A stretch of 33,945 nt of DNA from Plastoroseomonas hellenica (GCF_018129085.1 NZ_JAAGBB010000057.1:1-33945); one strand, 5' to 3'. Positions 16,303 to 25,144 are shown, counted from the stretch's first letter. Notes: a model not told the origin generated them from the sequence alone. A program made the numbers and translations.

Positions 16303-17809
16303 GGCCCGCCCCGTCGCGATGCGTGTTGTCGAGGTCGGCGAAGCGGGTGAACTCCGCTTCGAAGAACAGCGGGATGGTGCCGGTCGGGCCGTGGCGCTGC
16401 TTGGAGATGATGAGATCGGCGAGGTTGTAGGCGTCGTTCATGCGCTGCTTCCAGCGCTCGACGGCCTCCTCGAACTTTTCCGGATTCTCGAATGCGGTCG
16501 CTTTCGGCTCCTGCGCCCGCACATAGTATTCGTCGCGGTAGACGAACATCACCATGTCGGCGTCCTGCTCGATCGAACCGGATTCACGGAGGTCCGAGAG
16601 CTGCGGCCGCTTGTCCTCGCGCTGCTCGACGGCGCGCGAGAGCTGGGAGAGTGCGATCACCGGCACCGAGAGCTCCTTGGCGATCGCCTTCAGCCCTTGG
16701 GTAATCATCGAGATTTCCAGCACGCGGCTTTCCGGCTTGGTGCCGGCGGCCGGGCGCATGAGCTGGAGGTAGTCCACCACCACGAGATCGAGCCCCCGTG
16801 TGCGCTTGAGGCGCCGGCAACGGGTGCGCAGCGCGGAGATGGTGATCGCCGGGGTATCGTCGATATAGAGCGGCAGGGTGCCGATCTCGCGACTGACATT
16901 CACGAAGTTGTCGAAGTCGCGCTGGCTGATGTCGCCGCGGCGGATGCGGTCGCCCGAGACGCGCGCCTCCTCCGACAGCAGGCGGGTCGCGAGCTGGTCG
17001 GCGCTCATTTCGAGGGAGAAGATCGCGACGCCGCCCTTGGGCTGCGCCTGCGGGTCCTTGTCCTGCGCGATGCGGACCAGGGCGCGCGCCGCGCCGAAGG
17101 CGATCTTGGTCGCGAGCGCGGTCTTCCCCATGCCGGGACGCCCGGCGAGGATGATGAGATCGGAGGGATGCAGCCCGCCGGTCTTGGCGTCGAGGTCGCG
17201 GAGCCCCGTCGACAGCCCCGACACGCCGCCCGGGGTCGAGAAGGCATGCTCGGCGAGCAGCACCGCATCGGCCAGGGCGCGCTCGAAGGAGACGAAGCCG
17301 CCTTCGCCGCCGCCATCCTTGGCCAGATCGAAGAGCTGCTGCTCGGCATTCTCGAGCTGGCCACGGGCGTCGAGCTCCGCCTCCGCGCCGAAAGCGTTGT
17401 TGACGATGGTCTCGCCGACATCGATCAACTGCCGGCGCAGCCAGGCGTCGTAGATGACCCGCCCGTATTCGCCGGCATTGATGACGCCGACCATGGCGGT
17501 CAGGAGCTGCGCGAGATAGGGCGGGCCGCCAACCTCGTCCAGCACGCCGCCATGCTCGAACTCGGCGCGGAGGGTGACGACGTCGGCAAGCTGGCCGGCT
17601 TCGATCCGCCGCTGGATGGCGCGGAAGATGCGGCCATGGATCGGGTCGGCGAAATGATGCTCGGCCAGGAACTCGCCGATGCGCTCATAGGCCTTGTTGT
17701 TCGCAAGCAAGGCACCGAGCAGCGCCTGCTCGGCCTGGGCGTTCGATGGCGGCATGCGGAGCGATTGCCCGAGCAGCCCGTTCCCTCCCAGCGATTCGAA
17801 AGTGTTCAT
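16292..17809 (-). CDS. dnaB: Replicative DNA helicase DnaB
   Basis: DnaB is the hexameric 5'-3' helicase at the replication fork. The 505-residue product has the N-terminal DnaG-binding helical domain (MPPSNAQAEQALLGALL to about residue 150) and the RecA-like domain with Walker A AGRPGMGKT (222-230). Downstream come LVVVDYLQLM (Walker B), LSQLSRAVEQREDKRPQLSDLRESGSIEQDAD, and the C-terminal ISKQRHGPTGT block. No intein interrupts it. It is separated from rplI by a strong terminator, so it probably has its own promoter in 17859-17943, although I see no convincing one. It leads a unit with alr and mlaE. Confidence 0.97.
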   Translation of the reverse strand: MNTFESLGGNGLLGQSLRMPPSNAQAEQALLGALLANNKAYERIGEFLAEHHFADPIHGRIFRAIQRRIEAGQLADVVTLRAEFEHGGVLDEVGGPPYLAQLLTAMVGVINAGEYGRVIYDAWLRRQLIDVGETIVNNAFGAEAELDARGQLENAEQQLFDLAKDGGGEGGFVSFERALADAVLLAEHAFSTPGGVSGLSTGLRDLDAKTGGLHPSDLIILAGRPGMGKTALATKIAFGAARALVRIAQDKDPQAQPKGGVAIFSLEMSADQLATRLLSEEARVSGDRIRRGDISQRDFDNFVNVSREIGTLPLYIDDTPAITISALRTRCRRLKRTRGLDLVVVDYLQLMRPAAGTKPESRVLEISMITQGLKAIAKELSVPVIALSQLSRAVEQREDKRPQLSDLRESGSIEQDADMVMFVYRDEYYVRAQEPKATAFENPEKFEEAVERWKQRMNDAYNLADLIISKQRHGPTGTIPLFFEAEFTRFADLDNTHRDGAGHGD

Positions 17810-17832
17810 GGCCTGCAGTCTAGCGCGGAGTG

Positions 17833-17858
17833 AGGGTCGGCGCGGCGCGCCCGACCCT
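17833..17858. repeat. Inverted repeat in the dnaB 5' leader
   Basis: AGGGTCG (17833-17839) and CGACCCT (17852-17858) are exact complements. The bases between them are also GC-palindromic, which gives about 12 bp with one bulge. It lies 24-49 nt before the dnaB start on the minus strand. No T-run follows, so it is more likely an mRNA leader hairpin or an operator-like site than a terminator. Confidence 0.6.
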
Positions 17859-17943
17859 GTGAGTAACGGGGATATCGGGGGCGCCGCGCAAGCGCCATGT
17901 CATCAGGGTCAAGCCGGCTGAACAAAACCGGGCAAGAAAGAAG

Positions 17944-17973
17944 AAGGCGGGGACGCACAAGCGTCCCCGCCTT
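17944..17973 (-). terminator. Strong intrinsic terminator after rplI
   Basis: AAGGCGGGGACGC (17944-17956) and GCGTCCCCGCCTT (17961-17973) form a perfect 13-bp stem with a 4-nt loop. On the minus strand the stem is followed by CTTCTTTCTT, as expected for the end of the rpsF-rpsR-DUF2232-rplI transcript. On the plus strand it is followed by CCCTTTT, so it may work both ways. Confidence 0.85.
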
Positions 17974-17985
17974 CCCTTTTATCAG

Positions 17986-18096
17986 CCCTCAAACGCCGGG
18001 CGCGCGCTCCGCGCGCTTGGCTTTCGCGCGACTCCGCGCGGGCCGCGTTCGCGGCCTCGGACCGGTCAGGCGACCGGTCCGCCCGCCCAGGCGCGG
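17986..18096 (+). repeat. GC-rich dispersed repeat, copy 4 (after rplI, short form)
   Basis: It begins CCTCAAACGCCGG. Hairpin 1 has a different stem from copy 1, GCGCGC (18000-18005) and GCGCGC (18011-18016), then the same TTGGCT. The second hairpin GGCCGC-GTTC-GCGGCC follows. It ends at the rplI stop codon, about 110 nt long against about 200 for copy 1. A further palindrome, ACCGGTC then GACCGGT, is at its right end. Confidence 0.75.
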
Positions 18097-18097
18097 G

Positions 18098-18664
18098 TTA
18101 CTCCTGCAGCGCCGCGCCGATTTCGAGCTCGGCGGCGAGCTCGGCCTCCAGGCTGCGCTCCTCGGCCTCGGACTCGGCGGTCAGGCTCTCGCCGCGGGCC
18201 TGCTTCTCGGCTTCCTCGACCGAGCGGGCCACGTTGACCGTAACCGGGATCGAGACTTCCGGATGCAGCGCCACGCGCACCGTGGTGACGCCGAGCGTCT
18301 TGATCGGATGCTCAAGCAGCACCTGATCGCGGCCCACTTTCAGCCCGCCTTCGGCGCAGCCGACCGCGATGTCGCGCGCGGTGACGGAGCCATAGAGGCT
18401 GCCCGATTCGCCCGCCGTGCGGATCAACACGACCGCGAGGCCGTGGACGCGCTCGGCGACGCGCTCGGCTTCCTCGCGGCGCTTCAGGTTCTGCGCCTCG
18501 AGCTGGGCGCGCTCGCGCTCGAAGCGGGCGAGGTTCTCCTTGCTGGCGCGGATGCCCTTGCCGGTCGGCAGCAGGTAGTTGCGCGCATAGCCCGGGCGGA
18601 CCTTCACCAGCTCGCCCATCTGGCCGAGCTTCTCGACCCGCTGCATCAGGATGACTTCGATCAT
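18098..18664 (-). CDS. rplI: 50S ribosomal protein L9
   Basis: L9 binds 23S rRNA at the base of the L1 stalk and supports reading-frame fidelity. The 188-residue product starts with the canonical [17 protein letters not shown] and [16 protein letters not shown], followed by the central helix with [18 protein letters not shown], and then the C-terminal domain. A Glu/Ala-rich tail of about 35 residues extends beyond the E. coli length of 149, which is common in alphaproteobacteria. The ATG at 18664 overlaps the DUF2232 stop as ATGA. The frame is open far upstream in the same phase, but the ribosomal-protein start is unmistakable. Confidence 0.97.
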   Translation of the reverse strand: MIEVILMQRVEKLGQMGELVKVRPGYARNYLLPTGKGIRASKENLARFERERAQLEAQNLKRREEAERVAERVHGLAVVLIRTAGESGSLYGSVTARDIAVGCAEGGLKVGRDQVLLEHPIKTLGVTTVRVALHPEVSIPVTVNVARSVEEAEKQARGESLTAESEAEERSLEAELAAELEIGAALQE

Positions 18665-19587
18665 GTCGGATTGCCTCCGCGTGGTGCGCGGCGCGCCCAC
18701 TGGTCGTAGAGGCCCAGCGCCACGACGGCGGGGCCTATGGTTGGCAGGAAATACACCATCAGAACGTAGAAGCCGGTGAGCGCCACGCCCCGTCCCCGCA
18801 GCCCGGCCGAGCGGCGATGCACGCCGGCGAGGCCCTGGAAGAAGAAGGGCAGCAGCAGGATCAGGAAGACCGCGAGCCGCAGGCCGTCGTCGAGGTCCAT
18901 CAGCCAGACGCCGGCGGCGGCCGGTGGCAGCAGCGCGTACCAGAAAGGCAGCCGCACGGCCGCCAGATCCAGGGACGGCAGCAGCGCGAAGCCACGCCGG
19001 GCCAGCAGGCGCTGCGCGATCATGGCGTTGATCGAGGTGATGACGGCCAGCCACAGCGCCAGCAGCACCGGGATCAGCCGCGCCACACGCGCCTGCATGG
19101 TCTCCGACACCGCGAGTGCCGGGAACTCCTGCATCGCTTGGCGGATGGAGTCCGCAAGCATCCCCATCACCCCGCCCGGATAGGCGGCGAATTCCATCGC
19201 CCCCCAGCCCAGCAGCAGCAGCGGATACAAGCCGAAGAAGACCATGGCCCCGCCGGGCACGAAGCCTTGCGGACGCATCGCCAGCAGCGGCAACGCCATG
19301 CCGGGCAGCCCGGCCAGCGCCGCGAAATGCAGCACGGGCCAAGGGCCTGAGACGAGCCAGAGCAACACCCCGGCCAGCCCGCCGGCACCGATCGCCGCCA
19401 CCGGCCCGGCCGCGAAGCCCGCGGCCAGGACCGGCAGAGAGGCGAACCAGCCCATCAGCATCCCGCCGGGCAGCCCGCGAATCAGCCACAGCTCCGCCGC
19501 CGCCGCGAGGAATCCCCCCGCGCCGGCAGCGAGCCACCGTGGATCATGCGCGATGCCGCTTCCCGGCTGGGCCGCCATGGCCGTCAT
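18661..19587 (-). CDS. DUF2232 family integral membrane protein
   Basis: The 308-residue product has about eight or nine hydrophobic segments and no soluble domain. In alphaproteobacteria a DUF2232 membrane protein is often encoded between rpsR and rplI, as here. The hydrophobic [21 protein letters not shown] near the C-terminus fits. The start is ATG at 19587; ATG at 19578 is an alternative. It lies 24 nt after rpsR and overlaps rplI by 4 nt, so it is probably made with the ribosomal proteins. Its function is unknown; an ECF-transporter-like membrane subunit has been considered for the family, but nothing here tests that. Confidence 0.9.
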   Translation of the reverse strand: MTAMAAQPGSGIAHDPRWLAAGAGGFLAAAAELWLIRGLPGGMLMGWFASLPVLAAGFAAGPVAAIGAGGLAGVLLWLVSGPWPVLHFAALAGLPGMALPLLAMRPQGFVPGGAMVFFGLYPLLLLGWGAMEFAAYPGGVMGMLADSIRQAMQEFPALAVSETMQARVARLIPVLLALWLAVITSINAMIAQRLLARRGFALLPSLDLAAVRLPFWYALLPPAAAGVWLMDLDDGLRLAVFLILLLPFFFQGLAGVHRRSAGLRGRGVALTGFYVLMVYFLPTIGPAVVALGLYDQWARRAPRGGNPT

Positions 19588-19611
19588 CCGTTTCCGCCGG
19601 CGCTCCGGCGC

Positions 19612-19890
19612 TCAGTCGTTGATGACGTAGGGCAGCAGCGCCAGGAAGCGGGCGCGCTTGATGGCCTGGGCCAGCTCACGCTGCTTCTTGGCACTCACCG
19701 CCGTGATGCGCGACGGCACGATCTTCCCGCGCTCCGACAGGAAGCGGGAGAGAAGGCGCACGTCCTTGTAGTCGATCTTCGGCGCGCTCGGCCCGCTGAA
19801 CGGGCAGGACTTGCGCCGGCGATAGAAGGGGCGGCGGGCGCCGACGGCCGGGCGGCGGGCGGCGGGGGAGAGGTCGGTCGTTTCGGACAT
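19612..19890 (-). CDS. rpsR: 30S ribosomal protein S18
   Basis: S18 binds the 30S platform as a heterodimer with S6. The 92-residue product has the hallmark [35 protein letters not shown] and [21 protein letters not shown]. An N-terminal extension of about 20 residues precedes the conserved core. It starts 6 nt after the rpsF stop and is part of the rpsF-rpsR-DUF2232-rplI unit. Confidence 0.98.
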   Translation of the reverse strand: MSETTDLSPAARRPAVGARRPFYRRRKSCPFSGPSAPKIDYKDVRLLSRFLSERGKIVPSRITAVSAKKQRELAQAIKRARFLALLPYVIND

Positions 19891-19896
19891 GGCTGA

Positions 19897-20367
19897 TTAC
19901 TCCTCGCCGCCCTGGTCGCCATCGTCGCGCGAACGGGCGCGGAATTCCTCGCGGTCGTCGCCGCGCTCGCGGCCGCCGCGGCCCGAGCTGAAGCGCCCGG
20001 CCGGACGCGGACCACGGAAGCCGCGGTCGCGGTCACGCTCCTCGCCGCGCTTCGAGAGGATCGCCGACGGCGCCTCATCGATCGCATCGACGCGGATCGT
20101 CATGGTGCGCAGCACGTCCTCATGCAGGCCGAGCTGGCGCTCCACCTCGAGCAGCGCCGGTGCCGGCGTCTCGAGGCCGAGGAGCATGTAATGCCCCTTG
20201 CGGTTCTTCTTGATGCGGTAGGCGAGGCCGCGAAGGCCCCAGTACTCGCGCTTCTTCACCTCGCCGCCGCCGGCGGCCAGGGTGGTGGCGACGAGCTCCG
20301 CGATCGCCTCGACCTGCTGTTGCGTGATATCGTTCCGTGCAATGAACACGGTTTCGTACAGCGGCAT
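19897..20367 (-). CDS. rpsF: 30S ribosomal protein S6
   Basis: S6 partners with S18 on the 30S platform. The 156-residue product begins MPLYETVFIARNDIT and contains VKKREYWGLRGLAYRIKKNRKGHYMLL, the typical core of about 100 residues. After about residue 112 comes a tail rich in Arg, Gly, Asp and Glu (GFRGPRP, SSGRGGRERGDD and similar), probably disordered. E. coli S6 instead has a poly-Glu tail. The ATG at 20367 has GGGAG six bases upstream. It leads the minus-strand ribosomal unit and is divergent from fabD. Confidence 0.97.
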   Translation of the reverse strand: MPLYETVFIARNDITQQQVEAIAELVATTLAAGGGEVKKREYWGLRGLAYRIKKNRKGHYMLLGLETPAPALLEVERQLGLHEDVLRTMTIRVDAIDEAPSAILSKRGEERDRDRGFRGPRPAGRFSSGRGGRERGDDREEFRARSRDDGDQGGEE

Positions 20368-20542
20368 ATGTACTCCCTTCGGCTGTCTCAGCCCAGGGGT
20401 CCCGGCGCCAGGCACCATGCCGGCGGGGACACAAACGGGCATAGCCGCGCGCGATGCCTCCGCGCCCGGCAGGGAAGCGGGGCGTAAAGCAGGTTTGGCG
20501 CTGCGAGTCCAGCGGGGACGCGCAAAAGCGCGGCACCGCGAA

Positions 20543-20572
20543 TTGACATCTGCCCCGCCGCCCCGCTAACCC
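20543..20572 (+). promoter_or_regulatory. Possible sigma-70 promoter for fabD
   Basis: An exact TTGACA is at 20543-20548, followed after 18 bases by TAACCC (20567-20572), 42 nt before the fabD start. The -35 is perfect but the -10 is weak, as is common in very GC-rich alphaproteobacteria. It would drive fabD-fabG. Start-site mapping would settle it. Confidence 0.4.
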
Positions 20573-20613
20573 CGGCCCCCTCGCCACACGACCAGTCACG
20601 GAACCGAGAACGC

Positions 20614-21573
20614 ATGGCGCTCGCCTTCGTCTTCCCCGGCCAGGGCAGCCAGGCCGTCGGCATGGGCCGCGACCTCGCCGCCGCCTTCGCGCCGGCCCGC
20701 GAGGTCTTCCAGGAGGTGGACGAGGCGCTGAAGCAGCACCTGTCCCGCCTGATGTGGGAAGGCCCATTGGAGGAGCTGACGCTCACCGCCAACGCCCAGC
20801 CGGCGCTGATGGCGGTCTCGCTGGCGGTGCTCCGGGTGCTGGTGCGGGAGGGCGGCTTCGATCTGGCGTCCAAGGTCGCGCTGGTGGCTGGCCATTCGCT
20901 TGGCGAATACTCGGCACTGACCGCCGCCGGCGCCTTCGATGTCCCAACCGCCGCGCGTCTGCTGCGGCTGCGCGGGGATGCCATGCAGAAGGCGACGCCG
21001 CCGGGCACCGGCGCCATGGCCGCCCTCCTCGGTGCCGAGCTGGAGCAGGCGCGGAGCATCTGCGAAGCCGCCGCGACCGACCCAGAGACCGGGGCCAAGG
21101 AGATCGTCCAGGCCGCCAACGACAATGGCGGCGGGCAGGTGGTGATCTCCGGCCACAAGGCGGCGGTGGAGCGCGCGATCGAAGCCGCCAAGGCCGCCGG
21201 CGTGAAGCGCGCCATGCTGCTGCCGGTCTCTGCCCCCTTCCATTCCGCCCTGATGGCGCCGGCCGCCGATGCGATGGCCGAAGCGCTGGCGGAGACGGCG
21301 ATCGCGACACCCGTGGTGCCGGTGGTGGCCAACGTCACCGCTGCCAAGGCGACCGAGCCCGCCGAGATCCGCCGCCTGCTGGTCGAGCAGGTGACCGGCA
21401 ATGTCCGCTGGCGCGAATGCGTCGCCGCCATGGCCGGCATGGGCGTCACCCGCTTCGCCGAGATCGGCGCCGGCCGCGTGCTGACCGGTCTGATGAAGCG
21501 CAATGCCCCGGAGGCCGAGGCTGGCGCGATCGGCACGCCCACCGATATCGAAGCCTTCCTGAAGACCCTCTAG
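20614..21573 (+). CDS. fabD: Malonyl-CoA:ACP transacylase
   Basis: FabD moves malonyl from CoA to acyl carrier protein to feed fatty-acid elongation. The 319-residue product has the start FVFPGQGSQAVGMG and the nucleophile Ser95 in GHSLGEYS. The partner His210 is in LPVSAPFHSALM, and the C-terminal EIGAGRVLTGLMKR block is present. The ATG at 20614 opens the gene. It is followed by fabG after 28 nt and then by acpP, fabF and mltG. Confidence 0.97.
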   Translation: MALAFVFPGQGSQAVGMGRDLAAAFAPAREVFQEVDEALKQHLSRLMWEGPLEELTLTANAQPALMAVSLAVLRVLVREGGFDLASKVALVAGHSLGEYSALTAAGAFDVPTAARLLRLRGDAMQKATPPGTGAMAALLGAELEQARSICEAAATDPETGAKEIVQAANDNGGGQVVISGHKAAVERAIEAAKAAGVKRAMLLPVSAPFHSALMAPAADAMAEALAETAIATPVVPVVANVTAAKATEPAEIRRLLVEQVTGNVRWRECVAAMAGMGVTRFAEIGAGRVLTGLMKRNAPEAEAGAIGTPTDIEAFLKTL

Positions 21574-21601
21574 AAGCCCGCTGAAGAAAGAGACGCCACC
21601 G

Positions 21602-22339
21602 ATGTTCTCCCTCGAAGGCAAGGTCGCCCTGGTCACGGGTGCCACCGGTGGCATCGGGGCCGCCACTGCCCGCGCCCTGCACCAAGCTGGCGCCACCGTC
21701 GCCATCACCGGCCGCCGCGCGGCCGAGCTGGAGGCGCTGGCGGCCGAGCTCGGCAGCCGGGTCATCGTCGCCCCGGCCGACCTCGCCGATCCCGCTGCCC
21801 CGGCGGCGCTGGTCGAGAAGGTCGAAGGGGAAGGGGGCTCGCTCGACATCCTCGTGAACAATGCCGGCTTCACCCGCGACATGCTGGCGCTGCGCATGGG
21901 GGACGCCGACTGGCAGGCGGTGCTGGATGTCGATCTCACCGCGCCCTTCCGACTGGCCCGGTCGGCGTTGCGCGGCATGATGAAGAAGCGCTGGGGCCGG
22001 ATCGTCTCGATCGCCTCGATCGTCGGCGTGACCGGCAATGCCGGCCAGGCCAACTACGCGGCCGCCAAGGCCGGGCTGATCGGCATGTCGAAGTCCCTGG
22101 CGCAGGAGGTCGCGACGCGCGGCGTGACGGTGAATGTCGTCGCCCCCGGCTTCGTGAAGACCGCCATGACCGATGCGCTGAATGAGGCGCAGCGGACGGC
22201 GTTGCTATCCCGTATCCCGGCCGCCCGGATGGGGACGCCCGAGGATATCGCGGGGGCCGTGGTCTACCTGGCCTCCCCGGCCGCCGCCTGGGTGACCGGG
22301 CAGACCTTGCATGTGAACGGCGGCATGGCGATGATCTGA
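21602..22339 (+). CDS. fabG: 3-oxoacyl-ACP reductase
   Basis: FabG reduces 3-oxoacyl-ACP with NADPH. The 245-residue product has the cofactor motif TGATGGIG (12-19), NNAG (87-90), and Ser139, Tyr152 and Lys156 in SIVG and NYAAAKAG. The position usually held by the Asn of the catalytic tetrad appears to be Asp (VDLTAPFRL around 110-118). The C-terminal GMAMI end is typical for FabG rather than another SDR. It lies between fabD and acpP. Confidence 0.96.
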   Translation: MFSLEGKVALVTGATGGIGAATARALHQAGATVAITGRRAAELEALAAELGSRVIVAPADLADPAAPAALVEKVEGEGGSLDILVNNAGFTRDMLALRMGDADWQAVLDVDLTAPFRLARSALRGMMKKRWGRIVSIASIVGVTGNAGQANYAAAKAGLIGMSKSLAQEVATRGVTVNVVAPGFVKTAMTDALNEAQRTALLSRIPAARMGTPEDIAGAVVYLASPAAAWVTGQTLHVNGGMAMI

Positions 22340-22365
22340 GGTGATATTGGGGTGGGCAGCGCCCC

Positions 22366-22394
22366 TTGACCCCGGCCCCCCTCACAGCCTAGGC
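22366..22394 (+). promoter_or_regulatory. Possible promoter for acpP
   Basis: TTGACC (22366-22371) is followed after 17 bases by CTAGGC (22389-22394), in the 215-nt gap between fabG and acpP. Highly expressed acpP often has its own promoter, which supports looking here, but the -10 matches poorly. A small GC hairpin (GCGGG-CCAGG-CCCGC) lies further down, just ahead of the acpP ribosome binding site. Confidence 0.3.
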
Positions 22395-22554
22395 CGCTCC
22401 TTCGTTCCATGGTAAGCGCCGCCCGCCGCGGGGGATGCGCGCGAATCCGGACCTTTCAGGCCGGAAACCGTGCCGGACAGACCTCCGCGAGACAGTTCGA
22501 CAGACGGTTCAGCAAGATGCGGGCCAGGCCCGCCAGATGGAGAGAGTGACCCCG

Positions 22555-22794
22555 ATGAGCGATACCGCCGAGAAGGTGAAGAAGATCGTCGTCGAGCATC
22601 TCGGCGTCGAGGAGTCGAAGGTGACGAACGAGGCTTCGTTCATCGATGACCTCGGTGCCGACAGCCTCGACACGGTCGAGCTCGTGATGGCCTTCGAGGA
22701 AGCCTTCGGCGTCGAGATCCCGGACGATGCGGCCGAGAAGATCACGACCGTGAAGGACGCCATCGAGTACATCGAGAAGCAGAAGGCGGAATAA
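22555..22794 (+). CDS. acpP: Acyl carrier protein
   Basis: The 79-residue acidic product carries growing acyl chains on a 4'-phosphopantetheine attached to Ser37 in the [11 protein letters not shown] motif. The sequence [18 protein letters not shown] is typical. The ATG at 22555 is chosen over in-frame upstream starts because it matches the family and has GGAGAG upstream (about 22539-22544). It is followed after 36 nt by fabF. Confidence 0.98.
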   Translation: MSDTAEKVKKIVVEHLGVEESKVTNEASFIDDLGADSLDTVELVMAFEEAFGVEIPDDAAEKITTVKDAIEYIEKQKAE

Positions 22795-22830
22795 CGCCTC
22801 GATCGCACTGACAGGCAGGGAAGAAGCAAC

Positions 22831-24111
22831 GTGTTCCAGCACGGGTCGTCGTCGCGTCGCGTTGTCGTCACCGGCATGGGCATCGCCTCGCCGCTTGGCC
22901 TCGGCGTCGAGCGTGTCTGGAAGCGCTTGCTGAATGCCGAAAGCGGCATCACCGCCATCCAGTCCTTCGACACCAAGGACCTGCCGGCGAAGGTCGCCGG
23001 CCCGGTGCCGGCGGGGACCCGGAGCGAGGGCGGGCTCGACCTGAACGAGTGGATCCCGATCAAGGATCAGAAGAAGATGGACCGGTTCATCCAGCTCGCG
23101 CTGGTGGCCGCGTCCGAGGCGGTCGAGGATTCCGGCTGGATGCCGGAAGACGAGGACGGCCGCTGCGCCACCGGCGTCATGATCGGCTCCGGCATCGGTG
23201 GCCTCGACACCATCTACGAGACGTCCGAGACCGTTCGCGCCGGCAAGGTGCGCCGCCTGTCGCCCTTCTTCATCCCGAGCGCGCTGATCAACCTCGCCTC
23301 CGGCCATGTCTCGATCAAATACGGCTTCAAGGGCCCGAATCACGCGGTGGTCACCGCCTGCGCCACCGGCGTGCACGCGATAGGCGATGCTTCCCGCCTC
23401 ATTGCGCTGGGCGATGCCGACGTGATGGTGGCGGGCGGCGCCGAGGCCACGATCAATGAGATCGGCATCGGCGGCTTCTGCGCGGCCCGTGCCCTCTCGA
23501 CCGGGTTCAACGAGACGCCCGCACAGGCGTCCCGCCCCTGGGACGAGAATCGCGACGGATTCGTCATGGGCGAGGGCGCCGGCGTGCTGGTGCTCGAGGA
23601 ATACGAGCACGCGAAGAAGCGCGGCGCCAAGATCTATGCCGAGGTGATCGGCTACGGCATGTCGGGCGACGCCTATCACATCACTGCGCCGCCCGATAAC
23701 GGCGATGGCGCCTATCGCGCGATGAAGGCGGCGATGCGCTCCGCCCGGCTGGAGCCGGAGCAGGTGCAGTACGTCAATGCCCATGGCACCTCGACCTTCG
23801 CTGATGATGTCGAGCTCGGCGCGGTGGAGCGGATGTTCGGCGATGCCGCCCGCAGCGTCGCCATGTCCTCCACCAAGTCGGCGATCGGCCATCTGCTGGG
23901 GGCCGCAGGCGCGGTCGAGGGCATCTTCTCGATCCTCTCCATCCGCGACCAGGTGGCGCCGCCGACGCTGAACCTAGACAAGCCGTCGCGCGCGAGCGTC
24001 ATCGACCGCGTCGCGAAGGAGGCGCAGCCGCGCCGGATCGAGGTCGCGCTGTCGAACAGCTTCGGCTTCGGCGGCACCAACGCCAGCATCCTCTTCCGCG
24101 GGGCGCCCTGA
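22831..24111 (+). CDS. fabF: 3-oxoacyl-ACP synthase II
   Basis: FabF condenses malonyl-ACP with acyl-ACP of medium and long chain length. The 426-residue product has the Cys-His-His triad: Cys177 in TACATGVHAIG, His318 in NAHGTST and His354 in SAIGHLLGAAG, with Lys349 nearby. The start is GTG at 22831, with GGGAAG upstream and acpP 36 nt before. The N-terminus MFQHGSSSRRVVVTGMG is about 8 residues longer than E. coli FabF. The stop at 24111 abuts the mltG frame. Confidence 0.97.
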   Translation: MFQHGSSSRRVVVTGMGIASPLGLGVERVWKRLLNAESGITAIQSFDTKDLPAKVAGPVPAGTRSEGGLDLNEWIPIKDQKKMDRFIQLALVAASEAVEDSGWMPEDEDGRCATGVMIGSGIGGLDTIYETSETVRAGKVRRLSPFFIPSALINLASGHVSIKYGFKGPNHAVVTACATGVHAIGDASRLIALGDADVMVAGGAEATINEIGIGGFCAARALSTGFNETPAQASRPWDENRDGFVMGEGAGVLVLEEYEHAKKRGAKIYAEVIGYGMSGDAYHITAPPDNGDGAYRAMKAAMRSARLEPEQVQYVNAHGTSTFADDVELGAVERMFGDAARSVAMSSTKSAIGHLLGAAGAVEGIFSILSIRDQVAPPTLNLDKPSRASVIDRVAKEAQPRRIEVALSNSFGFGGTNASILFRGAP

Positions 24112-24176
24112 GCGGGGGCGAGCCAGAGGCGGCGCACGACGCCGCCCCGGCACCGCGCCCCCGGCGGCGACGCGGG

Positions 24177-25142
24177 TTGCGCATCCTGGCCATGGTCATC
24201 GGCGGGGTGCTGCTGCTGGCCGGTGGCGGTGCCGTCCTCGCGCTGCACCTCTACCGCAAGCCCGGCCCGCTCGCGGAGCCGGCGCAATTCGTGGTGCCGC
24301 GCGGCGGCCTCGCCGCCGTCGCGGAGGCGTTGGCCAGGGCGCGCGTCATCGGCGATCCCCGCGCCTTCACAGCCGCTGCCTGGATCACCCGCGACGAGGG
24401 GCCGGTCCGCGCCGCCGAATTCGCCTTCCCCGCCCATGCGAGCCTTGCCGATGTGCTGGAGATCCTGCGCGACGGCCGCCCCGTGCAGCGCCGCCTGACC
24501 ATTCCCGAGGGGCTGACCGCCCGGCAGATCGTCGGGCTGCTGGACGGCGCCGAAGGGCTGATGGGGGAGGTATCGGCCCCCTCCGAAGGCACGGTGCTGC
24601 CCGAGACCTATGCCTATGCCTATGGCGACGCCCGCGCCGCCGTGCTGCGCCGCGCCGAGGCCGCCATGGCCCAGACCCTGGCCGAGGCCTGGGCCGGCCG
24701 CTCCCCCGACCTGCCGCTGGCCTCGCCCCGGGAGGCCCTGGTGCTCGCCAGCATCGTCGAGCGCGAGACCGGTCGTCCGGAGGAGCGGGCGCGGGTCGCC
24801 GGCGTCTTCATGAACCGGCTCAGGCGCGGCATGCCGCTGCAATCCGATCCGACCGTCGCCTATGCCGCCGCCGACGGCGCGGCGCTGGACCGGCCGCTGA
24901 GCCGGGTCGACCTCGACCGCGACCACCCCTTCAACACCTACCGCAACCGCGGCCTGCCGCCGGGCCCGATCGCGAGCCCCGGCCGCGAGAGCCTGCGTGC
25001 GGTGCTGCATCCGGAAGCGAACGACTTCCTCTACTTCGTTGCCGACGGCAATGGCGGCCACGCCTTCGCCCGCACGCTCGAGGAGCACAACCGCAACGTC
25101 GCCCGCTGGCGGGATGTGGAGCGGCAGAGGGCTGTTAGATGA
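24177..25142 (+). CDS. mltG: Endolytic murein transglycosylase MltG
   Basis: MltG cuts nascent peptidoglycan strands at the inner membrane. The roughly 321-residue product has an N-terminal membrane anchor (about residues 5-25) and the YceG domain with ASIVERETGR, which holds the catalytic Glu. It also has VFMNRLRRGMPLQSDPTVAY and FNTYRNRGLPPGPIASPG. The start is uncertain: the frame is open upstream through the fabF stop. TTG at 24177 is the nearest usable codon, but the preceding in-frame codons encode an Arg-rich stretch typical of a cytoplasmic tail. CTG at 24108, overlapping the fabF stop as CTGA, could therefore be the real start. Repeat copy 2 begins just after its stop. Confidence 0.9.
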   Translation: MRILAMVIGGVLLLAGGGAVLALHLYRKPGPLAEPAQFVVPRGGLAAVAEALARARVIGDPRAFTAAAWITRDEGPVRAAEFAFPAHASLADVLEILRDGRPVQRRLTIPEGLTARQIVGLLDGAEGLMGEVSAPSEGTVLPETYAYAYGDARAAVLRRAEAAMAQTLAEAWAGRSPDLPLASPREALVLASIVERETGRPEERARVAGVFMNRLRRGMPLQSDPTVAYAAADGAALDRPLSRVDLDRDHPFNTYRNRGLPPGPIASPGRESLRAVLHPEANDFLYFVADGNGGHAFARTLEEHNRNVARWRDVERQRAVR

Positions 25143-25144
25143 GC

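Noticed and set aside
17859-17943. dnaB promoter, from a TTGACC on the minus strand
   Set aside because: No -10 element at acceptable spacing; I could not support a call.
20368-20460. S6:S18-binding leader upstream of rpsF
   Set aside because: Such leaders are known, and small hairpins exist here, but I could not match the conserved CCG bulge. A covariance-model search would be decisive.
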